Assembly (NCBI GenBank): GCA_021495925.1
Contig: JAKEKT010000073.1
Span: forward strand, 62,001 to 126,000
From: Diplodia intermedia
Taxonomy: Eukaryota; Ascomycota; Dothideomycetes; Botryosphaeriales; Botryosphaeriaceae
Direction: 5' to 3'
DNA: 64,000 nt
The translations under genes and the position numbers were made by a program. Of the stretch, positions 31,891-42,330 are shown piece after piece. Within the stretch, counting starts at the first letter, position 1, and every line of letters begins with the position of its first letter. A model generated the notes under the pieces. The model saw only the letters and a list, made by a program, of their open reading frames with translations. It did no database searches and was not told where the DNA came from.

Positions 31891-33586
31891 TCACTCGTCC
31901 CACACAAAATCCTGCTCTTCCACCTTGGTGCACGTCAGGTACGGCAGCCCATGTCCCAGATCCCGCATGTCGAGTTCCAGGTAGTTGCGCATCAGCGGCT
32001 TGACCACGTCAGCGGCCAAGTTCTTTATTTCTTCCATGCGCCGCTCGAATTTGCGCATGTTTTCCCGCGTGTAGAATTCTGCGTTCAGCTTCAAAAAGCG
32101 CTTGAGTTCGTCGCGACTGAGATACGCATCACCGCCAGTGCCTATGAGACGGAAGACACGACCGGTGTTGAATGGAGGCGGTTCAGCAGGGGGTTGTCCG
32201 ACCGCGGATGATGTCGTGGTAAGAGCAGCGGAGCTCGCATTGACGGCAGGGCCATTACGCGAGCCCGTTCGGCTGTTGGGAAGCGCGCGACTGGCTGTCT
32301 TCAAAATCGGAGCAGGAGGTCGCGACGTGTTTTCCGCCAGCCATTGACGGAACAGCGAGAGGGCCATCCAATCAATGAATCCGTTGCTCGGGGAGACCCT
32401 CTCGCCTCGAGTCGTGGTGAGCGTGAGCTTGAACAGTTTCGTCTCGATTTTGGTCTTGAGCTCTTCCATCTCATCCGCCTTGTCTTCGATAACCTCGAGC
32501 ACAGCTTGAGGAATTTGGCCGCGGAGCTGATTTGCGCCAACGGGCCACTGGCCGACCACGTGAACTAGAGCCTCTGAGTAAATGACCCGACTGCGGGCAA
32601 GAAAGCCTAGTTTCAGGTACGACGGCGGGTATTTCGCAATCTGCTTGAAAAGCCGGCCTTGGAAGCGGAGTAAATGATGGTCGACGCGCGGGCCGATGAC
32701 CTCGAGGGCGTCGTACATGTCGGCGAGCTGGAGAAGCGTCTTGCACTCGACATATGCCTGCGCAATGTTGACAGAGTCCAGCGCCGGAGGGTAGTTGTAG
32801 AATATTCGGAATAGGTTTGCGTAGTCGCGGAAGATGTCGTCTTCGGGGTCATAGGTGTGCGCCGGAGGGGGAGCAACGTTCAGCGAGGAGAAGTGCGCCA
32901 TACTCCGGAAGAAACCAGTGCTCGGAGCTTGAGGCTTGTTATGGACGGGAGGTGGTAAGGGAGCATGTTCGCCGGTGAAGGACACGGGCGGTGCTTCCTG
33001 CTGAACAGTTAGTTACTGAGGACTGGAGTGGTGGTTGTGTGTGCAGACGCACCTTTTGCACCAGCACCGGCATCTCTTCGCCATTTTCTCCCCAGTCCAA
33101 CTCGAAGCGCCATCTTTTCCTCCGGCCGGTCTCGTCAACTGCGGGAGCACCATGCGGCAGCCGTGCCAGCGCACCGCCGCTTGGTATTGTTCTTTCCAGC
33201 TGCTGGCCACCGTTTGGCTCCGGGTTGGTTTCTTCATCGAAGAAACCGCTGCATTGCGAGAGGATCAGGCGGTGCAGGAAGAAGCGCTCTTCTCTCCTCG
33301 GCGCGGTAGCCCCGCCGTAGGGAGTGACTGAATTGATGGAGCCTCGGCGCGAATGCGGATTGGAGGTGATGATGATGTCGACATCGCCGGTTTGGGTGAA
33401 GATGGGGAACTCGTTCTGGGGCTGGTAGGAGGTGCCGCCGGCGTGGGAGCGGATCTGGCGCGAATGGCGGCGGTGCGAGGAGATGAGTGGCGCTCGGGAA
33501 GTCGAGGCGACGGACGGCGCGCGCGAGGCCGGGCGGATTGCAAGGGTCTGGCGGTCGGCCGGACCTGTATCGGGGTACGAGACCAT
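31891..33586 (-). CDS. BTB/POZ-domain protein
   Basis: Two exons, 33586-33053 (178 codons) and 33000-31891, with a 52-bp intron (GTGCGT donor, CTAAC branch point), give about 547 residues. The start is ATG 33586 (MVSYPDTGP). Residues about 60-135 carry the first half of a BTB fold, GDVDIIIT then EERFFLHRLILSQCSGFFDEE; the fold appears to resume after the intron (EDDIFRDYANLFRIFYNYPP, then LLQLADMYDALEVI). An insertion rich in Glu/Gly/Asn splits it. The C-terminal half is helical (QIAKYPPSYLKLGFLARS) and ends in an acidic stretch. Fungal BTB proteins serve as Cul3 adaptors or nuclear factors; the role here is unknown. The 3' splice site is a CAGCAG tandem, so one glutamine may be optionally included. 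Confidence 0.82.
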
Positions 33587-34863
33587 GGCGGATAATTTTG
33601 CGAGGCGCACCTACAGCATGGGCGGGCGCTCGCGGCAGGATATGGGGCGCCAGGCGTGGGATTCTTGGTCGAGATGGGAGGCTGGGGAGCGTGGTGTTGA
33701 CGGAATACAAGCGGCTGCGCGCGCCAGGAACCCCGCGTGACCCAGGCGTGTCAATCGCCGCGCGCGGCTTTATCGATAGGATCGGGGGCAGGACGCGACG
33801 CAAGGAAAATGCCAGCCTGAGCTCGTCGGGGCGGGCGCGCAGCAGTGCCGGCTCCTTTTCTATGCGGCGTGTTTCGGCCAGCAGCTGCACGCGGGCTGCG
33901 GCCGGCTCGAAACAACAATCCACTGCCAGCCGGCTTCAGCGCCAAGCTTTGAGACGTGGCACACCAAGCTCGCGCTCTGGCCGTCCGTCTGCGGCAGCTC
34001 CTCCGTCGCCAGCGGCCAATCGCCCGCCCGCCCCGAGCAAACCTCGCACCCTCGCCTCTTCACCATCCACACTGCTTGCAGCGGTGTGTATGCAATTTCT
34101 CCCACCCTCTGCAGCACACATGCACTTCTCATCCACTCGCTGCAGCCCGCCGGCTGCATGCCAACACAACGCCTGTCGGACCACCGGCATGCCTTGATCG
34201 CCGTCCCGGGCATTCCTATTGCCGCTCTGGGAACTTCACGATGTGAATCCCCAAGCGTTCTCTCGCTAACCTTTCCACTCCGCGCCGGCTCCACCCTGCC
34301 CCCACCCGTCACCACCAGCCGCCGGCGCCGCGCAAATTGGTGCCAGTGGCGAGAGAACTTACAGGCTTTTCATCTATGGCAATTACTAATGTGGCAGATA
34401 CAGAAGCGCGTACTTTTGTTTGTAAGCACCCTTGGCCCGAGTCTCCATCCGCATCCGGAGAGTGAGTGACGGCAAAGACACCCGACGTGAACATAGACTC
34501 CTCACCGCCTGTGGTGGACCTGTGACTTTAGCTGCATCCCACGACGCGCTCCTCCCGCCAGCCTTGTAGGGCTGTGAGGCCTCCACCCATTGCATCACCA
34601 GGCATGCCGACCCTGGACGACGATGATACTGTACAGCTGTGCTGAGACAACAAAGCAGCCCACCACGTGGAAATCCGAGTCGTGGTGTTGCACATCGAAA
34701 ACTGAGACAGCAATCCACTCGCTTGCGTTTCCCCACCGCTCGGCGGGTAGAGCCGCGCGAGGCCACCTTCTGGAAAACGCCGTGGCCCGATTCCTCTGAC
34801 TGATCGTCCGCCTGCCCCGATTATTCCGTCTTCCGTGGCAGGCTCTGACCGTTCACGCGTGTT
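33587..34863. other. Intergenic, no gene seen
   Basis: Promoter of the BTB gene on the left, 3' flank of the seryl-tRNA synthetase gene on the right. GC-rich frames extend over 33487-34197 (+) and 33860-34315 (-) but read as Arg/Pro/Ser/Cys-rich, which is typical of non-coding GC-rich DNA. Confidence 0.5.
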
Positions 34864-36423
34864 TCAGGACATCCGCTTCTTCTCAATCGTCTTCATGCCG
34901 CCCATAAACGGCCGAAGCACCTCCGGCACCGTCACAGTCGCCGTCGTCTCGTCCCAATTGTTCTCGAGAATGGCGGCTAGCACTCTCGGCACCGCCATTG
35001 CCGTGCCGTTGAGCGTATGAGGGAAGTCCAACTTGCGGCCAGCCTTCTCGAGCCGGACCTTGGTCTGCAGTCGCCGGGTCTGGTAGTCGGTGCAGATGGA
35101 CGTGGACGTGACCTCACCCCACCCCTCGTCACGCTCGCGGCGAGACGGGAAGAATGCCTCAATGTCACGCTTCCTAGACGCGCTAGCTCCCAGGTCGGTG
35201 GAAGGCATCTCAAGGATGCGGCAGTGTAGCCCCAGCGACTCCAGAATTTCAGTCTGGATCGACAGCATTTCCTCGAACACGGCTTCGGAGTGCGCGATGC
35301 CGCGTTCTGTGAAGAAACCTTCGCCCTCGTGTGTGTCGGGCAGCGTCCAGGCGAACATCTCAACCTTGGTGAACTCATGTACCCGGTATAGGCCCTTCGT
35401 GTCTACTCCCCTTCCCCCAGCTTCGGCGCGGTAGCTCCTGCCGACACCAACCATCTTCAGAGGCAAGTCTGCATCCTCAATGGTTTGGCCAGCCATGAGG
35501 CCCGCCAGAGGAATCTCGGCCGTGCCGGCAAGCACGAGGGAAGGCTTGGCCTTGTCTTTTTCGGCTTGCTCCAGCGCGTAGATCTGCTGCTCGCCATTTT
35601 GGTCGCGCGGCTGAAAGCCGCAAGCTGAGGCGATGTGTGAGTAGACGATCGAGGGCGGCGAAACGGGTTTCCAGCCTCTCTTCCTGGCGACTGTCAAGGC
35701 ATACTGGATGAGAGCTTGCTCCAGCAGCGCTCCCTCGTTCATGAGATAGTACCAGCCCCAGCCAGACGTTGTCCCAGCGCCGGCAAAGTCTAGCAGTCCC
35801 AGCTCGGAGCCGATGACAACATGCGACTTCCATACCCTGTCGGTGGCATCCTCGCCTTGGCGATCAGGGTGCTTGTTGATGTAACCAACAACCTCGGGCG
35901 TGTCGCCGACAGGGGTGTTGGTGCTGCTCAGGTTCGGCAGCTCAAGCGCCAAGCTCTCCATGCGCTCGACGAGCTCCTTCTCCTTCTCCTCAATGCCAGT
36001 GAGCTTGTCCTTGATCTGCTTGCCCTCGGCCTTCAAGGCGTCCTGGTCCATGTCGGGCTCGGGCTCGGTGTCGCCGCTGAGGGAGGCGGCATTGGAGAGC
36101 TTGCGGCGCAGCAGGTTGCCGCGCTCGCGCAGCTGGCGGGCGTTGAGCTGGCATTCCTTCCACTGGTCGAACAAATCGATAATCTCCCACGAATGCTTGC
36201 TCTGGCCCCTGTAGTTGCGGTCGATGCAGTTCTGCTCGTATAGGCCGGGGTTCTGGCGGACATGCTTTAGGTCCAGCAGCGGCTTCGGAGCTGTTGATGG
36301 CCTGACATAGTGGCGGCGCGGGACGAGGTGGGTGCGGGGCTGGCGCGTAGCGGAGGTGCGGGAGCGCAGCAAGGCGGAGCGACACGGAGCGCAGGCAAAC
36401 AGGGAGGCGCTGGGGGGCTTCAT
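34864..36423 (-). CDS. DIA4: Seryl-tRNA synthetase, mitochondrial
   Basis: A single exon of 519 residues. The first ~40 residues are rich in Arg, Ser and Ala with almost no acids (ALLRSRTSATRQPR), a typical mitochondrial presequence. LLDLKHVRQNPGLYEQNC begins the tRNA-binding coiled-coil arm. The class II core follows: GRSYRAEAGGRG then LYRVHEFTKVEMF (motif 2) and LNGTAMAVPRVLAAILENN (motif 3). The enzyme attaches serine to mitochondrial tRNA-Ser. The length and presequence match yeast Dia4 better than cytosolic Ses1. An acidic insertion (GDTEPEPDMDQD) sits in the coiled-coil arm. The start is 227 bp from a divergent gene. Confidence 0.93.
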   Translation of the reverse strand: MKPPSASLFACAPCRSALLRSRTSATRQPRTHLVPRRHYVRPSTAPKPLLDLKHVRQNPGLYEQNCIDRNYRGQSKHSWEIIDLFDQWKECQLNARQLRERGNLLRRKLSNAASLSGDTEPEPDMDQDALKAEGKQIKDKLTGIEEKEKELVERMESLALELPNLSSTNTPVGDTPEVVGYINKHPDRQGEDATDRVWKSHVVIGSELGLLDFAGAGTTSGWGWYYLMNEGALLEQALIQYALTVARKRGWKPVSPPSIVYSHIASACGFQPRDQNGEQQIYALEQAEKDKAKPSLVLAGTAEIPLAGLMAGQTIEDADLPLKMVGVGRSYRAEAGGRGVDTKGLYRVHEFTKVEMFAWTLPDTHEGEGFFTERGIAHSEAVFEEMLSIQTEILESLGLHCRILEMPSTDLGASASRKRDIEAFFPSRRERDEGWGEVTSTSICTDYQTRRLQTKVRLEKAGRKLDFPHTLNGTAMAVPRVLAAILENNWDETTATVTVPEVLRPFMGGMKTIEKKRMS

Positions 36424-36650
36424 AGTGCGGGTGCAGAGCGGCAGATAATGCAGGACAGTCGTGGTTTGATCGAGTGGACGGAGGGGTGATGCGGGAACTT
36501 TTTCGAGAGCCGGGGAGGAGCTGGTGCCAGCAGGCGGCCGCAGCTGCAGCGCGTCCGTCCCCGCGTGTCAACGACCCACGTAGCACAATCACAGTGCTGC
36601 ACCTCGCGCATCGCGCATCCAGACCCTTCTCAACGCCCTCAATTGCACAC

Positions 36651-37733
36651 ATGCCTCGCAGGAGGCGCGATGCTGGCCCGACTATTGAACGGGCCCCGGG
36701 CGATGCTGCAGCAAGCCCCAATGCCTCGTCGTCGCCCCCACCGCCGCCGAAAAGGACGCGCCGCGTGCCAACACCAGTCGCGCGCGTGGATGCATATGTG
36801 CACCGATCCTACAAGCCCCGCGTGAAGCACCGCAACCACCCAGACTCGGGCGTGGGCGAGAACTTCCACAGCGTGCCATATCCCCTCGGCCTGATGCCAT
36901 ACAGTTCATGGCATGTGCTCCATCATCGCGGGGACCCGGCGCCCTCCGAGCATCGCTTCGTTTGCCCCGCGTGCCGCAAGCACAGATCTCCTCCTTCTCC
37001 CCACAGACAGAAGCTTTTCCTTATTGCCGAGCGTTTGTCGTGGGAGGACGGCACGGTGCCGACCGCCGAGCGCGAGTTGAATCAAGAGCTGACGTGGGAG
37101 GTGAACTTCCAGCTGGGAATTGAGGCTCCCACGCTGCAGGACCCCGAGCAGGTGGCGGGCGGCAAGAACAGCAAGCTGGATCGGTGGTTTCCGTTCGAGA
37201 GCGAAGCCGACTGTACGGCTGCCCTGCAGCTCATTGCAAAGGCCGACTGTCTGTCCGAGAAGTCGTACTCGTTGTGGTTGAAGATGTTGGAGGCTTTGTA
37301 CACGGTCCTCCCCGAGGAGAGGCAGGAGCGACCCGTGTCTCAGGACGCACTTCCCCAGGCGGCGGCTTCCCAAGTGGACACGGCGGCGTCGGCAGACAAA
37401 CACGCGGCTCTACAGCTGCCGACGCCGCCATCGTCTTCGCAACCGTTCGCCAGCCAGACATCTCAGGGTCCAGCTTCAACCGCACATCCACCTTCGCCAT
37501 ATCACTATCGCGAACCACCACCTGTCGACAACTGCGACCCGACCACGCCCATCGCGAAACCCATCCACCGCTCCCTACCGGAATTTTACGCGCTTCTAGA
37601 CACCATCGAGCGCACGTCATACGTCGGCGCGCAATATCTGGAAGCATACGCCGAACAACTGCGCCACGACTGTTGCGAGGGTTGCTGGTGGAGCCACAAC
37701 ATTGCTACCGACGACGATGCGCTTTCAAGCTGA
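36651..37733 (+). CDS. Hypothetical protein, 360 residues
   Basis: A single-exon frame. I chose ATG 36651 (MPRRRRDAG) because the in-frame ATG at 36474 lies only 51 bp from the divergent synthetase start and would add promoter-like sequence. The N-terminal 60 residues are basic and Pro/Ser-rich. Residues about 65-230 look folded (YPLGLMPYSSWHVLHHRG, then FVCPACRKHRS with a CxxC, and SYSLWLKMLEALYTVLPE). A disordered Ser/Pro/Gln stretch follows. The C-terminus has LPEFYALLDTIERTSYVGAQ and a cysteine/tryptophan patch, CCEGCWW. I do not recognise the family. It is followed 61 bp later by another unknown gene on the same strand. The two could be one transcript, but I found no splice that joins them in frame. 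Confidence 0.65.
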   Translation: MPRRRRDAGPTIERAPGDAAASPNASSSPPPPPKRTRRVPTPVARVDAYVHRSYKPRVKHRNHPDSGVGENFHSVPYPLGLMPYSSWHVLHHRGDPAPSEHRFVCPACRKHRSPPSPHRQKLFLIAERLSWEDGTVPTAERELNQELTWEVNFQLGIEAPTLQDPEQVAGGKNSKLDRWFPFESEADCTAALQLIAKADCLSEKSYSLWLKMLEALYTVLPEERQERPVSQDALPQAAASQVDTAASADKHAALQLPTPPSSSQPFASQTSQGPASTAHPPSPYHYREPPPVDNCDPTTPIAKPIHRSLPEFYALLDTIERTSYVGAQYLEAYAEQLRHDCCEGCWWSHNIATDDDALSS

Positions 37734-37794
37734 GTAAACGTCTCGACGCATACCTCACTCGCAACGCCCACACCCACCGGGATTGGCCCACATC

Positions 37795-38439
37795 ATGACC
37801 GTCAGCCAAGCCACGGCCAACCACTTCGCTCGCGAGGAGTCGCTCCGATGCGATCTCCTGCGCAACATGGCCCGGCGTGCATCGAAGAGTAGAGATAGCA
37901 GCACCTCCAAGAATTCCAGCACCGAGGCCGCTCCAGGTACTCGTGTAGACCAACCCCGTGAGACCTATGAGCCTCCTAACAGCTTTCCAGAAGAGCTTAA
38001 TAAGAACGTTCACCAGCCCGTCCAGCCCGTGAGTCCAGCTCAGGTACCGGACACTCCTGAGATCGAGATCGAGCCTCCGTGGCAATACCCGGATAGGGCG
38101 TGGCGCAAGCATCCCTTGGTGATGAAGTACTCCGACGAGGTCTTGGTCTTCATCCCTAAAGAATCGTACCCCGCCCATGCCGATGCGGCCGTTCCGCTAA
38201 TTGCCTGGTTGCGTCAGCCCGGCAGACTTTCTCGGCCGCTGACGAGGTCACTCCACTCGGGCGTTGTCAGAGTCGAGGGGATGGGCTGGATCGTGACCTT
38301 CGGCAACATTGCTGGGGCGCTGGACCGCATGATTCTCCTTCTGGAGTGGAAGGCGGGGCAGACATTGATGTTCAAGGGTAACAGGTACACCATCCAGATG
38401 CATACAAGCATCCCTCTGGAGTGGATGCTCGAGCATTGA
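37795..38439 (+). CDS. Hypothetical protein, 214 residues
   Basis: A single-exon frame from ATG 37795 (MTVSQATANHFA). The N-terminal half is polar and disordered. The C-terminal ~110 residues look globular (YSDEVLVFIPKES, then GWIVTFGNIAGALDRMILLLEW and MFKGNRYTIQMHTSIP). I do not recognise the family. It may be lineage-restricted. Because it starts only 61 bp after the previous stop, it could alternatively be a misassigned 3' part of the preceding gene. Confidence 0.55.
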   Translation: MTVSQATANHFAREESLRCDLLRNMARRASKSRDSSTSKNSSTEAAPGTRVDQPRETYEPPNSFPEELNKNVHQPVQPVSPAQVPDTPEIEIEPPWQYPDRAWRKHPLVMKYSDEVLVFIPKESYPAHADAAVPLIAWLRQPGRLSRPLTRSLHSGVVRVEGMGWIVTFGNIAGALDRMILLLEWKAGQTLMFKGNRYTIQMHTSIPLEWMLEH

Positions 38440-39803
38440 AGGCTTTGTGCACTGTGGATTGGAGCCCTCATCGAGGAGAAGGGCAGGAGTGGAGTAGGGT
38501 ATTCTAGCGTGGGGTATTCCTTGAATCATCAATAACCATTGAGTGACAACATGTGGAACCTGATCTGCTGCCACCTTACGCAGCGCCAACTATGTGAAAG
38601 CAGAAGATCGACGAAGCATGAGGTCAGCTTATTCGTGTACATGTTTTTGCACATGGAGCTTCTGTTGAGACGTAATAGTGGCCACCACCTTTGCACATTC
38701 ACGTCCCGATGATATTACTAATGTGAATGAGCCGACTTCATACGGAATCGAGCTTGACACGCTAATTCTTTAGGAGCCGCGACTATGACACTCCGGCTGC
38801 ATGTCGCGGACACTAAAACTAGTGCGCCATTCTACACCACACTTTACTCTGTAGACTCTTTACCCCGCACCTCACTACGCTTCCTCCAGCCATCCCAGGA
38901 GAGGGGAGACCACGAGACGGCGATTGACCACGCTGCGACATCCCTGCTAACGCAAGGCTTGTTCCAGCCATATGCAGAAATGGGCTCTTTTATAAGTATG
39001 GCAATCTGTGATGTTCGATTCCTTACTATTAGGAATCTTTCATTAAGGAAAAAAGATACCAATCTTATCAGCGCCATTTCCAAGCTCGTCAACAAAGTCT
39101 CCGTGGTACTGCCACTCTCTTTGCTGAAGAGTCACAAAACTAAGTTGTTTTATGTAACCAAGCCTCGGGTCCGCACGGTCCGAGCAATCTGATTGGCTGA
39201 TGTCGCTCTATCGCTTCTGTACCTGCCAAGTCCACAGAGGCAAAAGCCAAGTCACTATTTTCTCGTATTTTACCCGCCCTCTCAGCTTTATTGGGCGCGG
39301 GGCTCGCCTCAGGGACACGACGCTTGGGCATTTTTCGGGCCGTTTTGCGATGCGGAGGGAGCATCGTGCACCACATTATCGCCAGCAAACAGCCAATCTG
39401 GCGCCGGCAGCCGGCAAAGTCAGGGGCGCCTCGCAGTTCCCCCGAAACGGCTCGAGGCCCGCGCGTTTGTTAGACGTCTTGCCCTGATGAGACTACGTTT
39501 CGGCGAATTTGCTGCCGCGTGGCGTGGCGGGGAGCGGTGAACCTATGGAAGCATGAGTGCACGCCACTTTTGCCATCACGTCTTGCATGACCTTGAACTT
39601 TCTCTGACTCTTTCTTTCTGCAGCTCAAGGGAATATCTCGTCAATTTGGGCGAGATAGAGGTTCTTTTGCAGCTCAGCGGTTGCGGTGCCAGGCAGTTGT
39701 ACTGGTGACCCATCGACGGACCCTCCACCTTGAGACTTCTGACCGGATTTGCTGTCTCCCCGCGTTTGATCTCCATCATTGACAACTTGTCAATCTGCCA
39801 GAG
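38440..39803. other. Intergenic, no gene seen
   Basis: About 1.36 kb, noticeably AT-richer around 38600-39170 than the flanking genes. A frame at 38785-39192 has no recognisable feature. No terminal repeats or transposase-like frames were found. Confidence 0.5.
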
Positions 39804-42122
39804 ATGCTCGATATCATCGGCGCCGGCGAGAATGTCACGACCTTCTCGTGGGAAGCCCAGCCGCAGACCCGTGGTACCTTCGGCATTCTCTCGACATGCT
39901 TCGTCACGCTGGCGCTGTGCACGTGGAAGATCGTGCACCTGAACCTGCCCGGCATCTGCCCGGACGACGATCTTGCGTGGTCGGACTGGTGGAAGGCGGA
40001 CAAGACGGTGCGGCATAAGCTCGTGCACATCTGCGGCGGCCATCAACTTGTGCGCCAGATCGGCTGGTTGGTGATTGGCCTGTTTGCGCCGGAGCTGGTA
40101 TTTGATCTCTTTTTCCTCGATCCCGGTTGGACTGGGCTGATATGCCGAGCAGATTGCGTTCGCGGCGTTCAAGCAATACTGGGACGCGAAAGAACTGCAA
40201 AAGTACATGGAAGAGGTCTATTTGGAACATGACAAGGGACCGAGCTGGTGGCCAGCTATTCTGAGACCAAGGGTATGGTCTCCTCAAAAATACTCTTATT
40301 TGCTTGCATGGCTGCGGCTGACACGTCAGCTCTAGGCCAGCCCTGCGGATGTCGAGACGAACGATGAAGACAAACCTGTCTGGACCATGACGCATAGTTT
40401 CTACGCTGTCATGGGAGGCTTCACCTACACTCTTCGAGAAGGCTCGAGGGTGTATCTGCCTGACGACCGCAATCGCGAACAGCTTACCTTGAGGCACGAA
40501 GCGGTTCGTTTCATTGCGAAATACGAGCCGTCCATCATTCCAAAACTAACCGTCAATGCAATCCGAGACAAGAGCAAGGCGAGTGCTTTTGTGAAAATCA
40601 TCACGCTCTTTCAAGGTAAGCCGATTTCGAGGACCTACCGGGATATATCGAACTGACAGGCGGAAACCTCGTAGCCATCTGGTTCAGCCTTCAGTGCATC
40701 GTAAGAATGCAGCAGGGCTTGTCCATATCTCTCCTCGAGCTCACCACCTTCGCGCACTGCATTTGCGGTCTGCTGGTAGGTGCGGTCTGGCTGCAGAAGC
40801 CACTCGGCGTCCAAGAGCCGAGTCCGTTAGTGATGCCAAGGTCAATCCGACAACCGCACTGGCTCATGGCCATGCTATACACCCTCAGCAGCTTCGACCA
40901 CAAGGACTCCGACGACGACAGATACCGCAGGACGGCCAAATCGCACCGCAAACCGCCGGTCGAGCCCACCATCCACGTGTACAACACGGATGCGGACAAC
41001 AACCAAAACAACAACAACAACGAACCCACGACCGCAAGCCAACTGGACCTATCCTCGCCAACCACCGCCGCCGCCGCCGCCGAAAAGTCTCCCCGACCAG
41101 CAAGCAGCAGCGACCAACCCTCCTCCTCCCCCTCCCCCTCCACCAAACACCCCCGCCGCCTCCCCAAGCTCAACCCCGCCCGCGCCGCCGCCCACGCCGT
41201 CCTGCACGCCCAAAAAGCCACCGCCCCCACCCCAAACCACCCCGCCGACACATCATCCCCCTCGGCGGCCGCCGCCACCGCCGCCCAGCGGCGCTACACG
41301 ATGCGCACGCGGCTCGCGCAAAAGGGGTGGGAGCACTACATCCTCGCGCCCGCGGCATCCAACACCGACGCGCTCTCGCCTCAAGACGGGCCCTCACACC
41401 AACGACGACTGCGGCGCGAGCTACGCGACGCGCTGGTCGACCGGGTGCCCAACTTCCCGCGGCGCAGCCACGTGCTGCGGGGCGGCGGCGGCGTGGGGCT
41501 GCGCACGCACGCGGCGGTGACGCTGACGGGGTGCGCGTACGGGGCGCTGCACCTGCTGGCGTGGGACGCGCCGTTCCGGACGGCGGCGGAGCGCGCGCTG
41601 TGGCGCGCGGCGGCGCTGGGGCTGGCGGCGAGCGGGCTGCTGGTGCCGGTCGCGCGCGTGGAAGGGTGGGCGAGCGACGCGGTGCGGCCGTTCCTGCTCG
41701 ACGACGACCCGGCGAACGACGCCGAGGAGGCGGAGCGGCTGGAGCGGCTGGGCGTGAGGGGGTTCGTGAGGAGCTACGAGGGGCCGCACGAGGACGCGGT
41801 GAGGCCGGGGGTGTTGGGGGAGGGGTTGTTGGGGCGAAGGGGTGGTGGTGGGGAGGAGAAGGTTGTCGAGCAGGATGCGCGGTCGGTGGTGTCGGCGTAC
41901 GACGGGTGGAGGCATTTCGGCGGGCTGGTGTTGAAGGCGGGGCTGGGGTGGGCGGTCGAGGTGCTGCGGGTGTGCCGGCTGGTGGCCATGGTGGTGGTCG
42001 GGGCCGTCTACATCGGGCTGCGCGTCTTCATCTTCGTGGAGTGCCTGGTCAACGTCGGCAATCTGCCGGCTTCGGCGTACGACGTGGTGCAGTGGTCGCA
42101 GTACGTGCCGCACATTAGCTAG
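39804..42122 (+). CDS. Uncharacterised fungal multi-pass membrane protein
   Basis: Four exons, 39804-40097, 40153-40272, 40336-40615 and 40675-42122, with introns of 55, 63 and 59 bp, give 713 residues. The N-terminus reads QPQTRGTFGILSTCFVTLAL then CTWKIVHLNLPG, and later GWLVIGLFAPELIAFAAFKQYW. This order belongs to a large, lineage-expanded family of uncharacterised membrane proteins in filamentous ascomycetes. Further helices are GLSISLLELTTFAHCICGLL, LTGCAYGALHLLAWDAPF and, near the end, VLRVCRLVAMVVVGAVYIGL. A long disordered insertion rich in Pro, Asn and Ser (about residues 270-390) sits between them and inflates the length. HSFYAVMGGF is a conserved patch. Function is unknown. Neighbours are an unrelated Ntn hydrolase downstream on the same strand (208 bp away). 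Confidence 0.82.
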
Positions 42123-42330
42123 CGGGCGCGAGGAAGGGCGGTCAGCCTCAACGGAACAGTGTTTGTTCGGCGCAGGAGGAGAATTCTGCCTGAAGCAGCT
42201 AGCGCCAGCACGCAGGATGACGTGGGGCCATCCCGCCGGCCGGCACCTCTGCTGCCTGCCAGAACCTCACCAATAGGCCTCACCGCCGGACAACGTACCT
42301 TCATCTCAGCTATACACCACGCCCGGTGCC

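Noticed and set aside
33234..34197. Long GC-rich frames on both strands upstream of the BTB gene
   Set aside because: They overlap each other and the BTB exon, and have no recognisable domain.
37734..37794. Possible intron joining the two unknown genes at 36651 and 37795
   Set aside because: The only good donor (GTAAAC) lies after the first gene's stop codon, so no in-frame join is available.
40694..42118. A 474-codon frame on the + strand
   Set aside because: Alternate frame of exon 4 of the membrane protein; Arg/Pro/Ala-rich, no hydrophobic segments, and the other frame continues the spliced gene.
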